NCBI GenBank assembly: GCA_965200805.1
Contig: OZ241384.1
Coordinates: forward strand, 1,922,001-1,986,000
Direction: 5' to 3'
DNA length: 64,000 nucleotides
Source: MPNP01 sp026709725
GTDB taxonomy: Bacteria; Pseudomonadota; Alphaproteobacteria; Rhodobacterales; Rhodobacteraceae
Of the stretch, positions 9,462-16,920 are shown piece after piece. Numbering within the stretch: position 1 is the stretch's first letter; every line of letters starts with the position of its first letter. The notes beneath the pieces are model-generated. The model was given only the letters and a program-made list of their open reading frames with translations, searched no databases and was not told the origin of the DNA. The position numbers and the translations under genes were made by a program.

Positions 9462-10808
9462 ATGCGCATGACACGCTATTTTCTGCCTCTGCTGAAAGAG
9501 GTTCCGTCGGACGCGCAGATCGCCAGCCATCAGCTGATGATGCGGGCGGGCATGATCAGGCAGGCCGCTGCGGGAATCTATTCATGGCTCCCGCTTGGTC
9601 TGCGGGTCATGCAGAAGATTGAACGGATTGTTGTTGAGGAACAGACCCGGGCCGGTCATCTGCCGATGCTGATGCCCACCCTCCAGCCGGCGACCCTATG
9701 GGAAGAATCCGGTCGTTACAGTGACTATGGCGAGGAAATGCTGCGTATCACCGACCGTCACGACCGCAAGCTGCTCTATGGTCCGACCAATGAGGAGATG
9801 ATCACGGACATATTTCGGGAGCATGTCCATTCCTATCGCGACCTGCCGCTGACCCTCTTCCATGTTCAGTGGAAATTCCGTGATGAGATCAGGCCCCGAT
9901 ACGGCGTCATGCGGGGCCGGGAGTTCCTCATGAAGGACGGTTACAATTTCGATGTTGATCAGGACGAAGCCATTCATGCCTACAACAGGCATATGGTCTC
10001 CTATCTCAGGACCTATGAACGTCTGGGATTGCAGGCGATTCCAATGCGGGCGGATACCGGTCCGATCGGTGGCAATCACAGCCATGAGTTTCTGGTCCTG
10101 GCATCGACGGGGGAATCCCGGGTCCACTATGATGCGGCCATTCTTGATCTCAAACTCAAGGATGCCGCCATCGACTACGATTCGCATGACAGATGCGCCG
10201 CGGTTGTTGCAGAATGGACCACCCCCTATGCCCGGACCGAGGAGACGCATGATGCCACCGTTTTTGCCGACAGGGTTCCCGCCGGGCGCCGGGTCGAATC
10301 CCGTGCCATCGAAGTGGGTCAGATTTTTTACTTCGGGACCAAGTATTCCGAGGTGATGGGAGCGACTGTCACCAATGCTGCCGGCCAATCTGTTCCCGTC
10401 CATATGGGATCACACGGTATCGGGGTCTCGCGCCTTGTCGGTGCCATCATTGAGGCTCATCATGACGACAGGGGGATCCGCTGGCCGCTCTCCGTTGCGC
10501 CCTTCCAGGTCGGACTGGTCAATCTGGCTCACAACGACACCGGGTGCAGAACCACCTGCGAACAGCTCTACAGGGAGCTTGCCGGTCTTGGCCTTGAGGT
10601 TCTCTACGATGATCGTGACGAATCGCCTGGAGCCAAATTTGCCTCGATGACACTGATCGGCCTCCCGTGGATGGTCGCGGTCGGGCCACGCAGCCTGGCC
10701 GGGGGTGAGGTTGAGATCACCGAACGCGCCAGTGGCATACGCAGCACACATCCCCATGAGACCGCGGCCCGTCACCTCGCCGACCGGATCGGTCTGCCAC
10801 CGGTATGA
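9462..10808 (+). CDS. proS: Prolyl-tRNA synthetase (short alphaproteobacterial form)
   Basis: Class II synthetase that charges tRNA-Pro. It is about 448 residues and lacks the large editing insertion of the ~570-residue E. coli enzyme, as is typical in alphaproteobacteria. Class II features include RQAAAGIYSWLPLGLRVMQK, the motif 2 region FRDEIRPRYGVMRGREFLMK and the motif 3 region GSHGIGVSRLVGAIIE, followed by an anticodon-binding C-terminal domain. There are three in-frame ATGs (9456, 9462, 9468). GGAGAG at 9450-9455 stands 6 nt from ATG 9462, which is therefore preferred. lolC follows after 22 bp, a common alphaproteobacterial arrangement. Confidence 0.96.
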   Translation: MRMTRYFLPLLKEVPSDAQIASHQLMMRAGMIRQAAAGIYSWLPLGLRVMQKIERIVVEEQTRAGHLPMLMPTLQPATLWEESGRYSDYGEEMLRITDRHDRKLLYGPTNEEMITDIFREHVHSYRDLPLTLFHVQWKFRDEIRPRYGVMRGREFLMKDGYNFDVDQDEAIHAYNRHMVSYLRTYERLGLQAIPMRADTGPIGGNHSHEFLVLASTGESRVHYDAAILDLKLKDAAIDYDSHDRCAAVVAEWTTPYARTEETHDATVFADRVPAGRRVESRAIEVGQIFYFGTKYSEVMGATVTNAAGQSVPVHMGSHGIGVSRLVGAIIEAHHDDRGIRWPLSVAPFQVGLVNLAHNDTGCRTTCEQLYRELAGLGLEVLYDDRDESPGAKFASMTLIGLPWMVAVGPRSLAGGEVEITERASGIRSTHPHETAARHLADRIGLPPV

Positions 10809-10830
10809 AGACAACCTCCCGCTCCTGGAT

Positions 10831-12138
10831 ATGAAGGTGCCCCCAGTGCCCTTTGCCGGATATGAGTGGCACATTGCCCGACGGTTCCTGCTGGCCCGTC
10901 GCAGCGAGGGTGGCATCAGTCTGATGTCGCTGATTTCGATCCTCGGGATCACAATCGCAGTCTTTGCACTCGTCGCAACCCTTGCTGTGCGTTCAGGCTA
11001 TCGGACAAACTTTGTCACCACAATCATCGGGGCCAACGCCCATGCAACTCTCCATCCCCATGTGACCGTCGATGATCGTGGCAATCGTGTCCGAGCCATC
11101 CATCCCGATGCACAGCTTATCGCTGAACTTGCAGATCTGCCCGGTGTCATCCGGGCGGTCCCACAGGTCCGCGCACAGGTCATTGGCACTTCCGGGATCG
11201 CGAATGCAGGTGTCGATCTTTATGGCATGCCCATTGCCGCCATGACTGCGCTGCCAATTATTGGCGGGACTTCAGAAGGCCGGGACAGTTCGCATGCAAC
11301 CATCGGATCTCTCGATTCCCTGAAGGATGGGATTGCCGTCGGCGAGGGGCTTGCCCGGACTCTCGGTGTCGGTCTTGGTGAGACAATCCGGCTGGTCTCG
11401 CCGACCGGCGTTCAGACCCCCTTCGGTGCAGCTCCCCGGATCAATGCGTATGAGGTAACCTTCATCTTCAGCGCCGGCCGTTATGATATTGATAATACCC
11501 GTGCCTACCTGCCCCTCGCCGAGGCCCAGAAATTTCTGGGCCACAAGTCGACAATCAATGAGATTGCCATCACGCTTGATGATCCGGAATCTGTGGATGC
11601 CCTTGCTCCCACGCTTCAGGAACGCGCCGGGAATGCGTATTTCACCTGGACATGGAAGGATTCGTCAGGAGCCTTTCTGCAGGCACTGCAGATGGAGGAC
11701 AATCTGATGTTCATCCTGATGTCGATCCTGGTGCTCGTGGCAACATCAAACATCATTTCCGGTCTGATCATGCTGATAAAAAACAAGTCGGCGACCATTG
11801 GAATCCTGCGCGCGATCGGCCTTACGCGCGGATCAATCATCCGCATCTTTTTTCTGGTCGGCGCCATCATCGGCATCACCGGCACCATTCTCGGGCTTCT
11901 GGCGGGCTGCCTCTTCGCCATCTACATCGACCCGATCTTCGATGCTGTGAACTGGCTGGCTGAAGGAGAGGTCTGGGATCCCGAGGTTAGGCTTTTGGCC
12001 AGTCTCCCGGCAGAAATCAGGACCGCGGACATTCTTGCCGCTTCCGGACTTGCCCTTGCCCTGACCTTTGTCGCTTCCGTAATCCCGGCCTTGCGGGCAG
12101 CCCGCATGCCCCCCGGCCTGGCGATCCGCTATGAGTGA
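10831..12138 (+). CDS. lolC: LolC/LolE-type lipoprotein-releasing ABC permease
   Basis: Inner-membrane subunit of the Lol complex, which extracts outer-membrane lipoproteins from the inner membrane for LolA. At 435 residues it has one N-terminal helix (SLISILGITIAVFALVATLAV), a large periplasmic domain, and three C-terminal helices including MSILVLVATSNIISGLIMLI. It ends PPGLAIRYE, the family's usual terminus. ATG 10831 begins the conserved N-terminus (YEWHIARRFLLARR); further upstream reading overlaps proS and is rejected. Only one permease gene is present, so the complex is probably a homodimer with LolD, as in most alphaproteobacteria. Confidence 0.93.
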   Translation: MKVPPVPFAGYEWHIARRFLLARRSEGGISLMSLISILGITIAVFALVATLAVRSGYRTNFVTTIIGANAHATLHPHVTVDDRGNRVRAIHPDAQLIAELADLPGVIRAVPQVRAQVIGTSGIANAGVDLYGMPIAAMTALPIIGGTSEGRDSSHATIGSLDSLKDGIAVGEGLARTLGVGLGETIRLVSPTGVQTPFGAAPRINAYEVTFIFSAGRYDIDNTRAYLPLAEAQKFLGHKSTINEIAITLDDPESVDALAPTLQERAGNAYFTWTWKDSSGAFLQALQMEDNLMFILMSILVLVATSNIISGLIMLIKNKSATIGILRAIGLTRGSIIRIFFLVGAIIGITGTILGLLAGCLFAIYIDPIFDAVNWLAEGEVWDPEVRLLASLPAEIRTADILAASGLALALTFVASVIPALRAARMPPGLAIRYE

Positions 12139-12160
12139 ACAGTCCACACAAAGGGAGAGC

Positions 12161-12886
12161 ATGAGTGGGCCCGTTCTGTCGCTTGCTGACATTTGCAAGA
12201 GTTACAATCCGGGCAGACCCAACGCGGTTCCTGTTCTCTCGATGCTGTCGCTCACCATTGCTCCCGGTGAGATCGTCGGACTTGTGGCACCATCAGGGGC
12301 CGGAAAATCAAGCCTCCTTCATATTGCCGGTCTTCTGGAACATGCCGATTCGGGCACCATCATCATCGACGGGATCAACTGTCATGCGGCTTCCGATTCC
12401 ACGAAGACCCGCATCCGTCAGCAGACAATCGGCATGGTGTTCCAGTTCCATCACCTCCTGCCCGAATTCTCTGCACTTGAGAATGTGATTCTTCCCCAGA
12501 TTGCTGCAGGGCAACGCCATGCACTCGCACAGGATCATGCCGTCAGTCTCCTGACCGCTGTCGGTCTTGAAGCCCGACAGCACCACCGCCCCGCAACACT
12601 TTCAGGCGGCGAACAGCAGCGGGTGGCTGTCTGTCGCGCCCTGGCCAACCGCCCCCATCTGGTTCTGGCGGATGAACCCACCGGCAATCTCGACGGCGAG
12701 ACAGCCGTGACCGTCTTTACCCTCATGACCGAGCGTCTGCGTGAGCGCGGGTGTTCGGCCCTCATTGCGACCCATAACACCGAACTCGCGGCACGCACAG
12801 ACCGCATTGTTCGTCTGCAGGGAGGCATTCTCCTATCGGATTCGCAGACAGGATGGTCCGGGACGGCTCCCCCAGACATTGAATGA
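12161..12886 (+). CDS. lolD: LolD, lipoprotein-releasing ABC ATPase
   Basis: ATPase partner of the LolC-type permease. Walker A reads APSGAGKSS (Ala instead of the usual first Gly). The ABC signature is LSGGEQQRVAVCRALANR, Walker B is LVLADEPTGNLD, and the switch His lies in ATHNTELA. GGGAGAG at 12153-12159 sits just before ATG 12161 and decides the start; an ATG at 12131 overlapping the lolC stop is less well placed. The product is about 241 residues. No further gene of the usual downstream set (for example dnaE) follows; the next 600 bp are gene-poor, so the operon probably ends here. Confidence 0.94.
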   Translation: MSGPVLSLADICKSYNPGRPNAVPVLSMLSLTIAPGEIVGLVAPSGAGKSSLLHIAGLLEHADSGTIIIDGINCHAASDSTKTRIRQQTIGMVFQFHHLLPEFSALENVILPQIAAGQRHALAQDHAVSLLTAVGLEARQHHRPATLSGGEQQRVAVCRALANRPHLVLADEPTGNLDGETAVTVFTLMTERLRERGCSALIATHNTELAARTDRIVRLQGGILLSDSQTGWSGTAPPDIE

Positions 12887-13463
12887 TTCACGCCATCTGC
12901 CTGTCAAACCTGTCCACACCTGCCAGGGAGTGTAAATCAGGCAATCATGATTCCGCCAGTATCCAGCCCGTCCTGTCCACTCTGCCATGAGTGCCATGAC
13001 GCTCCATGTCTTCAGGTGCACGACAGAGCCGGTGGGGTCGCAGCCTGACCCATGGAATGATGTCATGGTTCTCCCGTCATGGCGTGATCGTGTCCAGGGT
13101 CTCTTCAGGAGGTCCCCGGCATCTGGTCCGGGCCGGCAAATCCCTTGTCGGGGACCACCTCCTCCATGAGATGATCCGGCAGATGAAAATCCACAGCCCT
13201 GAGGAAAAGCAGGTGATCAGGGGCAGGCCACTGAAACATTCAATTGCCTGTTCAGGGATTGCTGCAAATCACAGGCTGCGTCAGTGGGCCTTTGTCAGGA
13301 CAGAACGCCTTCAGACTGACAGTGAGACGGTGCGGCTGCAATAGCAGTGCATGCGTTACGGTCAGCGACCGCGTCCTGCCGCTGCCCGTTGAGAGCGTGC
13401 ATCCGGGGATCGACCCCTGACCCGGTTCTGTCGGCACTGTTCGGGAAAGTGCGGGCAGGAAGA
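12887..13463. other. Gene-poor stretch between lolD and the coiled-coil gene array
   Basis: No recognisable gene. Several short open frames overlap on both strands (for example 13006-13344 on +), none with a clear start or family likeness. The last ~60 bp lead into the damaged first copy of the tandem array and carry GGCAGGAAG before ATG 13464. Confidence 0.5.
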
Positions 13464-13580
13464 TGCACACACTGTCCGAACGGATTGCCATCCTGGAGGA
13501 GCTTCGGGATTGCCCAGATGGTTCTGATACTTGCCGTTGTCGGCGCCGGATTTACGGTCATCGGACTCCTCATCACCTGA
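13464..13580 (+). pseudogene. Internally deleted first copy of the coiled-coil/TM gene array
   Basis: Starts with ATG 13464 (MHTLSERIAILEE) after GGCAGGAAG and ends with the same 3' tail as the three intact copies downstream. The middle, corresponding to about 190 bp of the 14735-15067 copy, is missing. The join falls between GGAGGAGC and TTCGGGATTG and puts the conserved membrane tail out of frame. Its own 5' flank differs from the other copies, so MHTLSERIA may be the ancestral start of this subtype. Confidence 0.75.
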
Positions 13581-13752
13581 CAGAACGGATAGCCCCTGCC
13601 GGCGATTGATCGGCAAGCATTGATCTTTGCGTGTTCCGATCTTTTGGAACGCTTTGCCCCCATTTCCTGGTCCCGGGGCGTTGCCCCCCCAGAATGGAAC
13701 CGGGCCGACATTTACCGTCACTCATCTTGACCTGGCAGGACCGGGTGGCTAT

Positions 13753-14028
13753 ATGACCGGTATGGGTGATGAAAAGAGCAGTGCGCTGGCGGTCGCTGAA
13801 TTGAGAGGCGACATCAGAGCTATTCGTGGGGAGACTGAAGCCATGGAAGCACGGATTGATGCGAGTCTGGCCCGGTTGCGTGAGGATATGGCCAAGCGGG
13901 ACACGGATGCTGCAAGGCGTGACAAGGACAATCTGCGCTGGGTTGTCGGTTTCGGGATTGCCCAGATGGTTCTGATACTTGCCGTTGTCGGCGCCGGATT
14001 TACGGTCATCGGACTCCTCATCACCTGA
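13753..14028 (+). CDS. Small coiled-coil, C-terminal membrane-anchored protein, array copy 1
   Basis: 91 residues. The N-terminus is MTGMGDEKSS, followed by an extended charged helix with coiled-coil character (EAMEARIDASLARLREDMAK, then RDTDAARRDKDN). It ends in one hydrophobic segment (WVVGFGIAQMVLILAVVGAG and onward) that runs to the last residues, so it should be tail-anchored in the inner membrane. The layout resembles DUF1640-like proteins and, by analogy only, Borrelia Bdr proteins. ATG 13753 lies in a perfectly repeated context with a weak GGTGG-type ribosome site. Function unknown. It is the shortest intact copy, with a single 18-residue-type repeat in the helix. Confidence 0.72.
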   Translation: MTGMGDEKSSALAVAELRGDIRAIRGETEAMEARIDASLARLREDMAKRDTDAARRDKDNLRWVVGFGIAQMVLILAVVGAGFTVIGLLIT

Positions 14029-14200
14029 CAGAACGGATAGCCCCTGCCGGCGATTGATCGGCAAGCATTGATCTTTGCGTGTTCCGATCTTTTGGAACGC
14101 TTTGCCCCCATTTCCTGGTCCCGGGGCGTTGCCCCCCCAGAATGGAACCGGGCCGACATTTACCGTCACTCATCTTGACCTGGCAGGACCGGGTGGCTAT

Positions 14201-14563
14201 ATGACCGGTATGGGTGATGAAAAGAGCAGTGCGCTGGCGGTCGCTGAATTGAGAGGCGACATCAGAGCTATTCGTGGGGAGACTGAAGCCATGGAAGCAC
14301 GGATTGATGCGAGTCTGGCCCGCGTGGAGTCGGGTATGGAAGCCAGCCTTGCCCGGTTGCGTGAGGATATGGCCAGGCGGGACACGGATGCCGAGAGGCG
14401 CGCCACAGACTTGCGCACCGACATCGCCAAGCGGGACACGGATGCTGCAAGGCGTGACAAGGACAATCTGCGCTGGGTTGTCGGTTTCGGGATTGCCCAG
14501 ATGGTTCTGATACTTGCCGTTGTCGGCGCCGGATTTACGGTCATCGGACTCCTCATCACCTGA
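14201..14563 (+). CDS. Small coiled-coil, C-terminal membrane-anchored protein, array copy 2
   Basis: 120 residues, identical in plan to copy 1 and almost identical in its first 41 residues and its membrane tail. It carries an 87-bp in-frame expansion of the helical region: an extra VESGMEASLAR and a second RxDTDAxRR-type repeat (DMARRDTDAERRATDLRTDI). Copies 1 and 2 therefore differ mainly by repeat number. Upstream spacer and start context (ATG 14201) are the same as copy 1, so both should be expressed alike. Function unknown; coiled-coil oligomerisation at the membrane is the simplest inference. Confidence 0.72.
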   Translation: MTGMGDEKSSALAVAELRGDIRAIRGETEAMEARIDASLARVESGMEASLARLREDMARRDTDAERRATDLRTDIAKRDTDAARRDKDNLRWVVGFGIAQMVLILAVVGAGFTVIGLLIT

Positions 14564-14734
14564 CAGAACGGATAGCCCCTGCCGGCGATTGATCGGCAAG
14601 CATTGATCTTTGCGTGTTCCGATCTTTTGGAACGCTTTGCCCCCATTTCCTGGTCCCGGGGCGTTGCCCCCCAGAATGGAACCGGGCCGACATTTACCGT
14701 CACTCATCTTGACCTGGCAGGACCGGGTGGCTAT

Positions 14735-15067
14735 ATGACCGGTATGGGTGATGGGATGCACACACTGTCCGAACGGATTGCTGTCCTGGAGGAGCGCATG
14801 AACACGATGCAAGCCGACCTGTCCGCAGCGCTGGATCGTTTCCGGACCGATCAGGCTATTCTCCGTGAGGATATGGCCAAGCGGGACACGGATGCCGAGA
14901 GGCGCGCCACAGACTTGCGCACCGACATCGCCAAGCGGGACACGGATGCTGCAAGGCGTGACAAGGACAATCTGCGCTGGGTTGTCGGTTTCGGGATTGC
15001 CCAGATGGTTCTGATACTTGCCGTTGTCGGCGCCGGATTTACGGTCATCGGACTCCTCATCACCTGA
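14735..15067 (+). CDS. Small coiled-coil, C-terminal membrane-anchored protein, array copy 3 (chimeric N-terminus)
   Basis: 110 residues. It shares the leader and first residues (MTGMGD) with copies 1 and 2. The N-terminal helix is different (GMHTLSERIAVLEERMNTMQ) and matches the start of the deleted copy at 13464 and the distant paralogue at 30180. The two RxDTDAxRR-type repeats and the C-terminal membrane segment then match copy 2. It is thus a join of one copy's leader to another subtype's body. An internal GAGGAGCGC-ATG inside LEERMNT could serve as a second start. Function unknown. Confidence 0.72.
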   Translation: MTGMGDGMHTLSERIAVLEERMNTMQADLSAALDRFRTDQAILREDMAKRDTDAERRATDLRTDIAKRDTDAARRDKDNLRWVVGFGIAQMVLILAVVGAGFTVIGLLIT

Positions 15068-15280
15068 CAGAACGGATAGCCCCTGCCGGCGATTGATCGG
15101 CATGACCGGCCTCTCCGGTTCTTCTGACCGGAATTTGCCGGGACTGCATTCGTGCGGAATCGTGGATTTTCTGACCGCCATGTGGCGTCACGGGCAGGTC
15201 CTTGACGCCGGCCTGATCTGGCAACGGAAAGAAAGTCCGGCTGCGAGGGCTGCGTAATCGTTCATCTGCTTTGAAAATGT

Positions 15281-15445
15281 TTTGAAAGGGGGATTATACA
15301 CATGGGTTGACAAATCTCAAAATACCCAATGATATTCAAGAGCTTGAAGTATCAATTGAGTATCTGGCAAAATTCAATACAGAATACTGATTCTTTTGAA
15401 CTGATTTAGATTCTGTCAACCAATTGATATAATCCCCTTTGAAAG
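15281..15445. mobile_element. MITE-like insertion: 24-bp terminal inverted repeats with 8-bp target duplication
   Basis: The arms are 15289-15312 and 15414-15437. They begin GGGGATTATA and end GGTTGACA, and match at 20 of 24 positions when one is inverted. Both are flanked outside by the same 8 bp, TTTGAAAG (15281-15288 and 15438-15445), a typical target-site duplication. The 149-bp element is AT-rich and has no open frame. Eight-bp duplications are known for IS1595 and some other families, and an IS1595-type transposase remnant lies at 30739. The element sits directly upstream of the TAXI-TRAP operon and may supply its promoter. Confidence 0.8.
15307..15335 (+). promoter_or_regulatory. Candidate sigma70-type promoter inside the MITE
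   Basis: TTGACA at 15307-15312, a 17-bp spacer and TGATAT at 15330-15335 face the TAXI operon. The -35 is part of the left inverted-repeat arm, so the insertion could have brought an outward promoter. It is 158 bp from the first gene. Confidence 0.4.
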
Positions 15446-15492
15446 GTGTATTGATTCAGCCTGATTATGCTATTCCATCAAGGAGGAATTTG

Positions 15493-16449
15493 ATGAAAAC
15501 ATTCACAACATTTGCTGCAGTCGTACTGTTTTCCGCACTGCCAACCTTTGCCCAGACCCAGCTCTCGGTTGCAACCGGTGGCACGGGAGGTGTCTATTTC
15601 CCGATGGGTGGAGGTGTCGCTGAAGTGATCAACGCGCATGTTGACGGCTACGCAGCGACAGCCGAGGTGACAGGTGCATCCGTTGAAAACATGGGTCTTG
15701 TTGCCACAGGTGATGCCGATATGGGCCTTGGCCTTTCCGACACGGTTCATCAGGCATACACCGGGACAGGACGCTTTGATGGCAACGCGCTGCCAATGCT
15801 CCGCGCGATGGCATCCATGTATGCCAACATGATCCAGATCGTGACGCTTGAGGATAGCGGCATTACCGGTCTCCAGGACCTGAACGGCAAGCGGGTCTCT
15901 GTCGGGGCACCGGGCTCCGGCACGGAAGTCAATGCCAAGATCATCCTCGAGTCGAATGGGATCACATACAACGATATTGATGCCCAGCGCCTGAATTTCA
16001 ACGAGACCGCCGATGCCCTGGCAAACGGTGATATCGATGCAGGATTCTGGTCCGTGGGCGCACCAACCTCCTCAATTCTGAACCTTTCGACGACCCATGA
16101 CATCGCTATCCTGGAGTTGTCCGGGGATGAGTTTAACGCCGTGATGGCAGCCCAGCCGCTTTTTGCGCAGACAACACTGATGGCAGGTACCTATGAAGGT
16201 GTTCCGGATACACCTGTCCTCGGGGCTGCCAATGTCATGACCGTATCTTCGGAAATGGACGATGATCTTGTCTATGCAATCACCCGTGCAATCTTCGAGA
16301 ACATTGACGATCTCCGCGCCATTCACCCGGCTGCCAACCAGACAACGGTCGATTTCACCCTTTCGGCCACACCGATCCCTCTTCATCCCGGGGCCATCCG
16401 TTACTATGAGGAGACGGGGGCCTCTGTTCCGGATGCATTGCGTCCATAA
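15493..16449 (+). CDS. TAXI-type TRAP transporter substrate-binding protein
   Basis: Periplasmic solute receptor of a TRAP transporter, TAXI family. A signal peptide (MKTFTTFAAVVLFSALPTFA) precedes the mature start QTQLSVATGG. The family hallmark GGTGGVYFPMGGGVAEVIN follows, and later VSVGAPGSGTEVNAKIIL. At 318 residues it has the normal length. AGGAGGAA at 15481 stands just before ATG 15493, an ideal start. The substrate is unknown; TAXI receptors bind dicarboxylates or amino acids such as glutamate in studied cases. It overlaps the next gene by 17 bp and forms one operon with the DUF1850 gene and the fused permease. Confidence 0.94.
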   Translation: MKTFTTFAAVVLFSALPTFAQTQLSVATGGTGGVYFPMGGGVAEVINAHVDGYAATAEVTGASVENMGLVATGDADMGLGLSDTVHQAYTGTGRFDGNALPMLRAMASMYANMIQIVTLEDSGITGLQDLNGKRVSVGAPGSGTEVNAKIILESNGITYNDIDAQRLNFNETADALANGDIDAGFWSVGAPTSSILNLSTTHDIAILELSGDEFNAVMAAQPLFAQTTLMAGTYEGVPDTPVLGAANVMTVSSEMDDDLVYAITRAIFENIDDLRAIHPAANQTTVDFTLSATPIPLHPGAIRYYEETGASVPDALRP

Positions 16450-16915
16450 TCTGCAATCACTGATCGGAGGAGGGCTCGTATCCCTCCTCCTTTTCGGAAC
16501 ATCCATTGCCGCCGACAGTCTCAGTGCGACCTTGCCGGACGGAACAGAGATCGCCCGTTTCGAGATTCCGGAGGGTGGGGGCTGGTGTGTGCTCTGGCAC
16601 CACTCGGTGCAGGGTTTCGAGGTCTCCGACTGTTATGAAAATCGCGCTGGTGACATGGTGCTTGTCAAATCCCACCTCCCGGATTTTGCAGCAGGGCTGG
16701 GGCATATACCGGAACGGGGACGACAGGTCTCGGATGGCGCGGGCGGCTACTGGATTCTTGATCTCGATGAACCCGTTACGGGCAACGCCTATATCCTGCG
16801 ACCCGGTCTTGGTCGGGTGAATCACAGGATACAGGTTGGCAGTCGGACCGTGTCACTCTCGGCGATTGCACCACGCGCACGGGTCCGCATTGCGCTGGGT
16901 CACAGGGAACACTGA
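16433..16915 (+). CDS. DUF1850 protein of the TAXI-TRAP operon
   Basis: About 160 residues starting at ATG 16433, inside the end of the receptor gene. A hydrophobic segment (LIGGGLVSLLLFGTSIAA) looks like a signal peptide or anchor. The remainder has the DUF1850 pattern with FEIPEGGGWCVLWHHSVQGF and an RVNHRI motif near the end. DUF1850 genes are regularly found between TAXI receptor and permease genes, where their role is unknown; a periplasmic accessory function is likely. Assignment rests on that context and the WCVLWHHSVQG segment. Confidence 0.8.
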   Translation: MHCVHNLQSLIGGGLVSLLLFGTSIAADSLSATLPDGTEIARFEIPEGGGWCVLWHHSVQGFEVSDCYENRAGDMVLVKSHLPDFAAGLGHIPERGRQVSDGAGGYWILDLDEPVTGNAYILRPGLGRVNHRIQVGSRTVSLSAIAPRARVRIALGHREH

Positions 16916-16920
16916 GGGCT

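Larger units (their letters stand above)
13581..15102 (+). repeat. Tandem gene/spacer repeat array (three ~450-535 bp units)
   Basis: Units begin at 13581, 14029 and 14564, each with the same spacer starting CAGAACGGATAGCCCCTGCC, followed by a small coiled-coil gene. A fourth, truncated spacer starts at 15068 and diverges near 15102. The spacers are almost identical and hold two potential hairpins (GTTCC..GGAAC and GGGGC..GCCCC). Near-identity at non-coding positions implies recent duplication or ongoing gene conversion. Confidence 0.9.

Noticed and set aside
13581..15102. CRISPR array suspected from regular repeats
   Set aside because: Repeat units are about 450-535 bp and contain genes; there are no short repeats with unique spacers and no cas genes.
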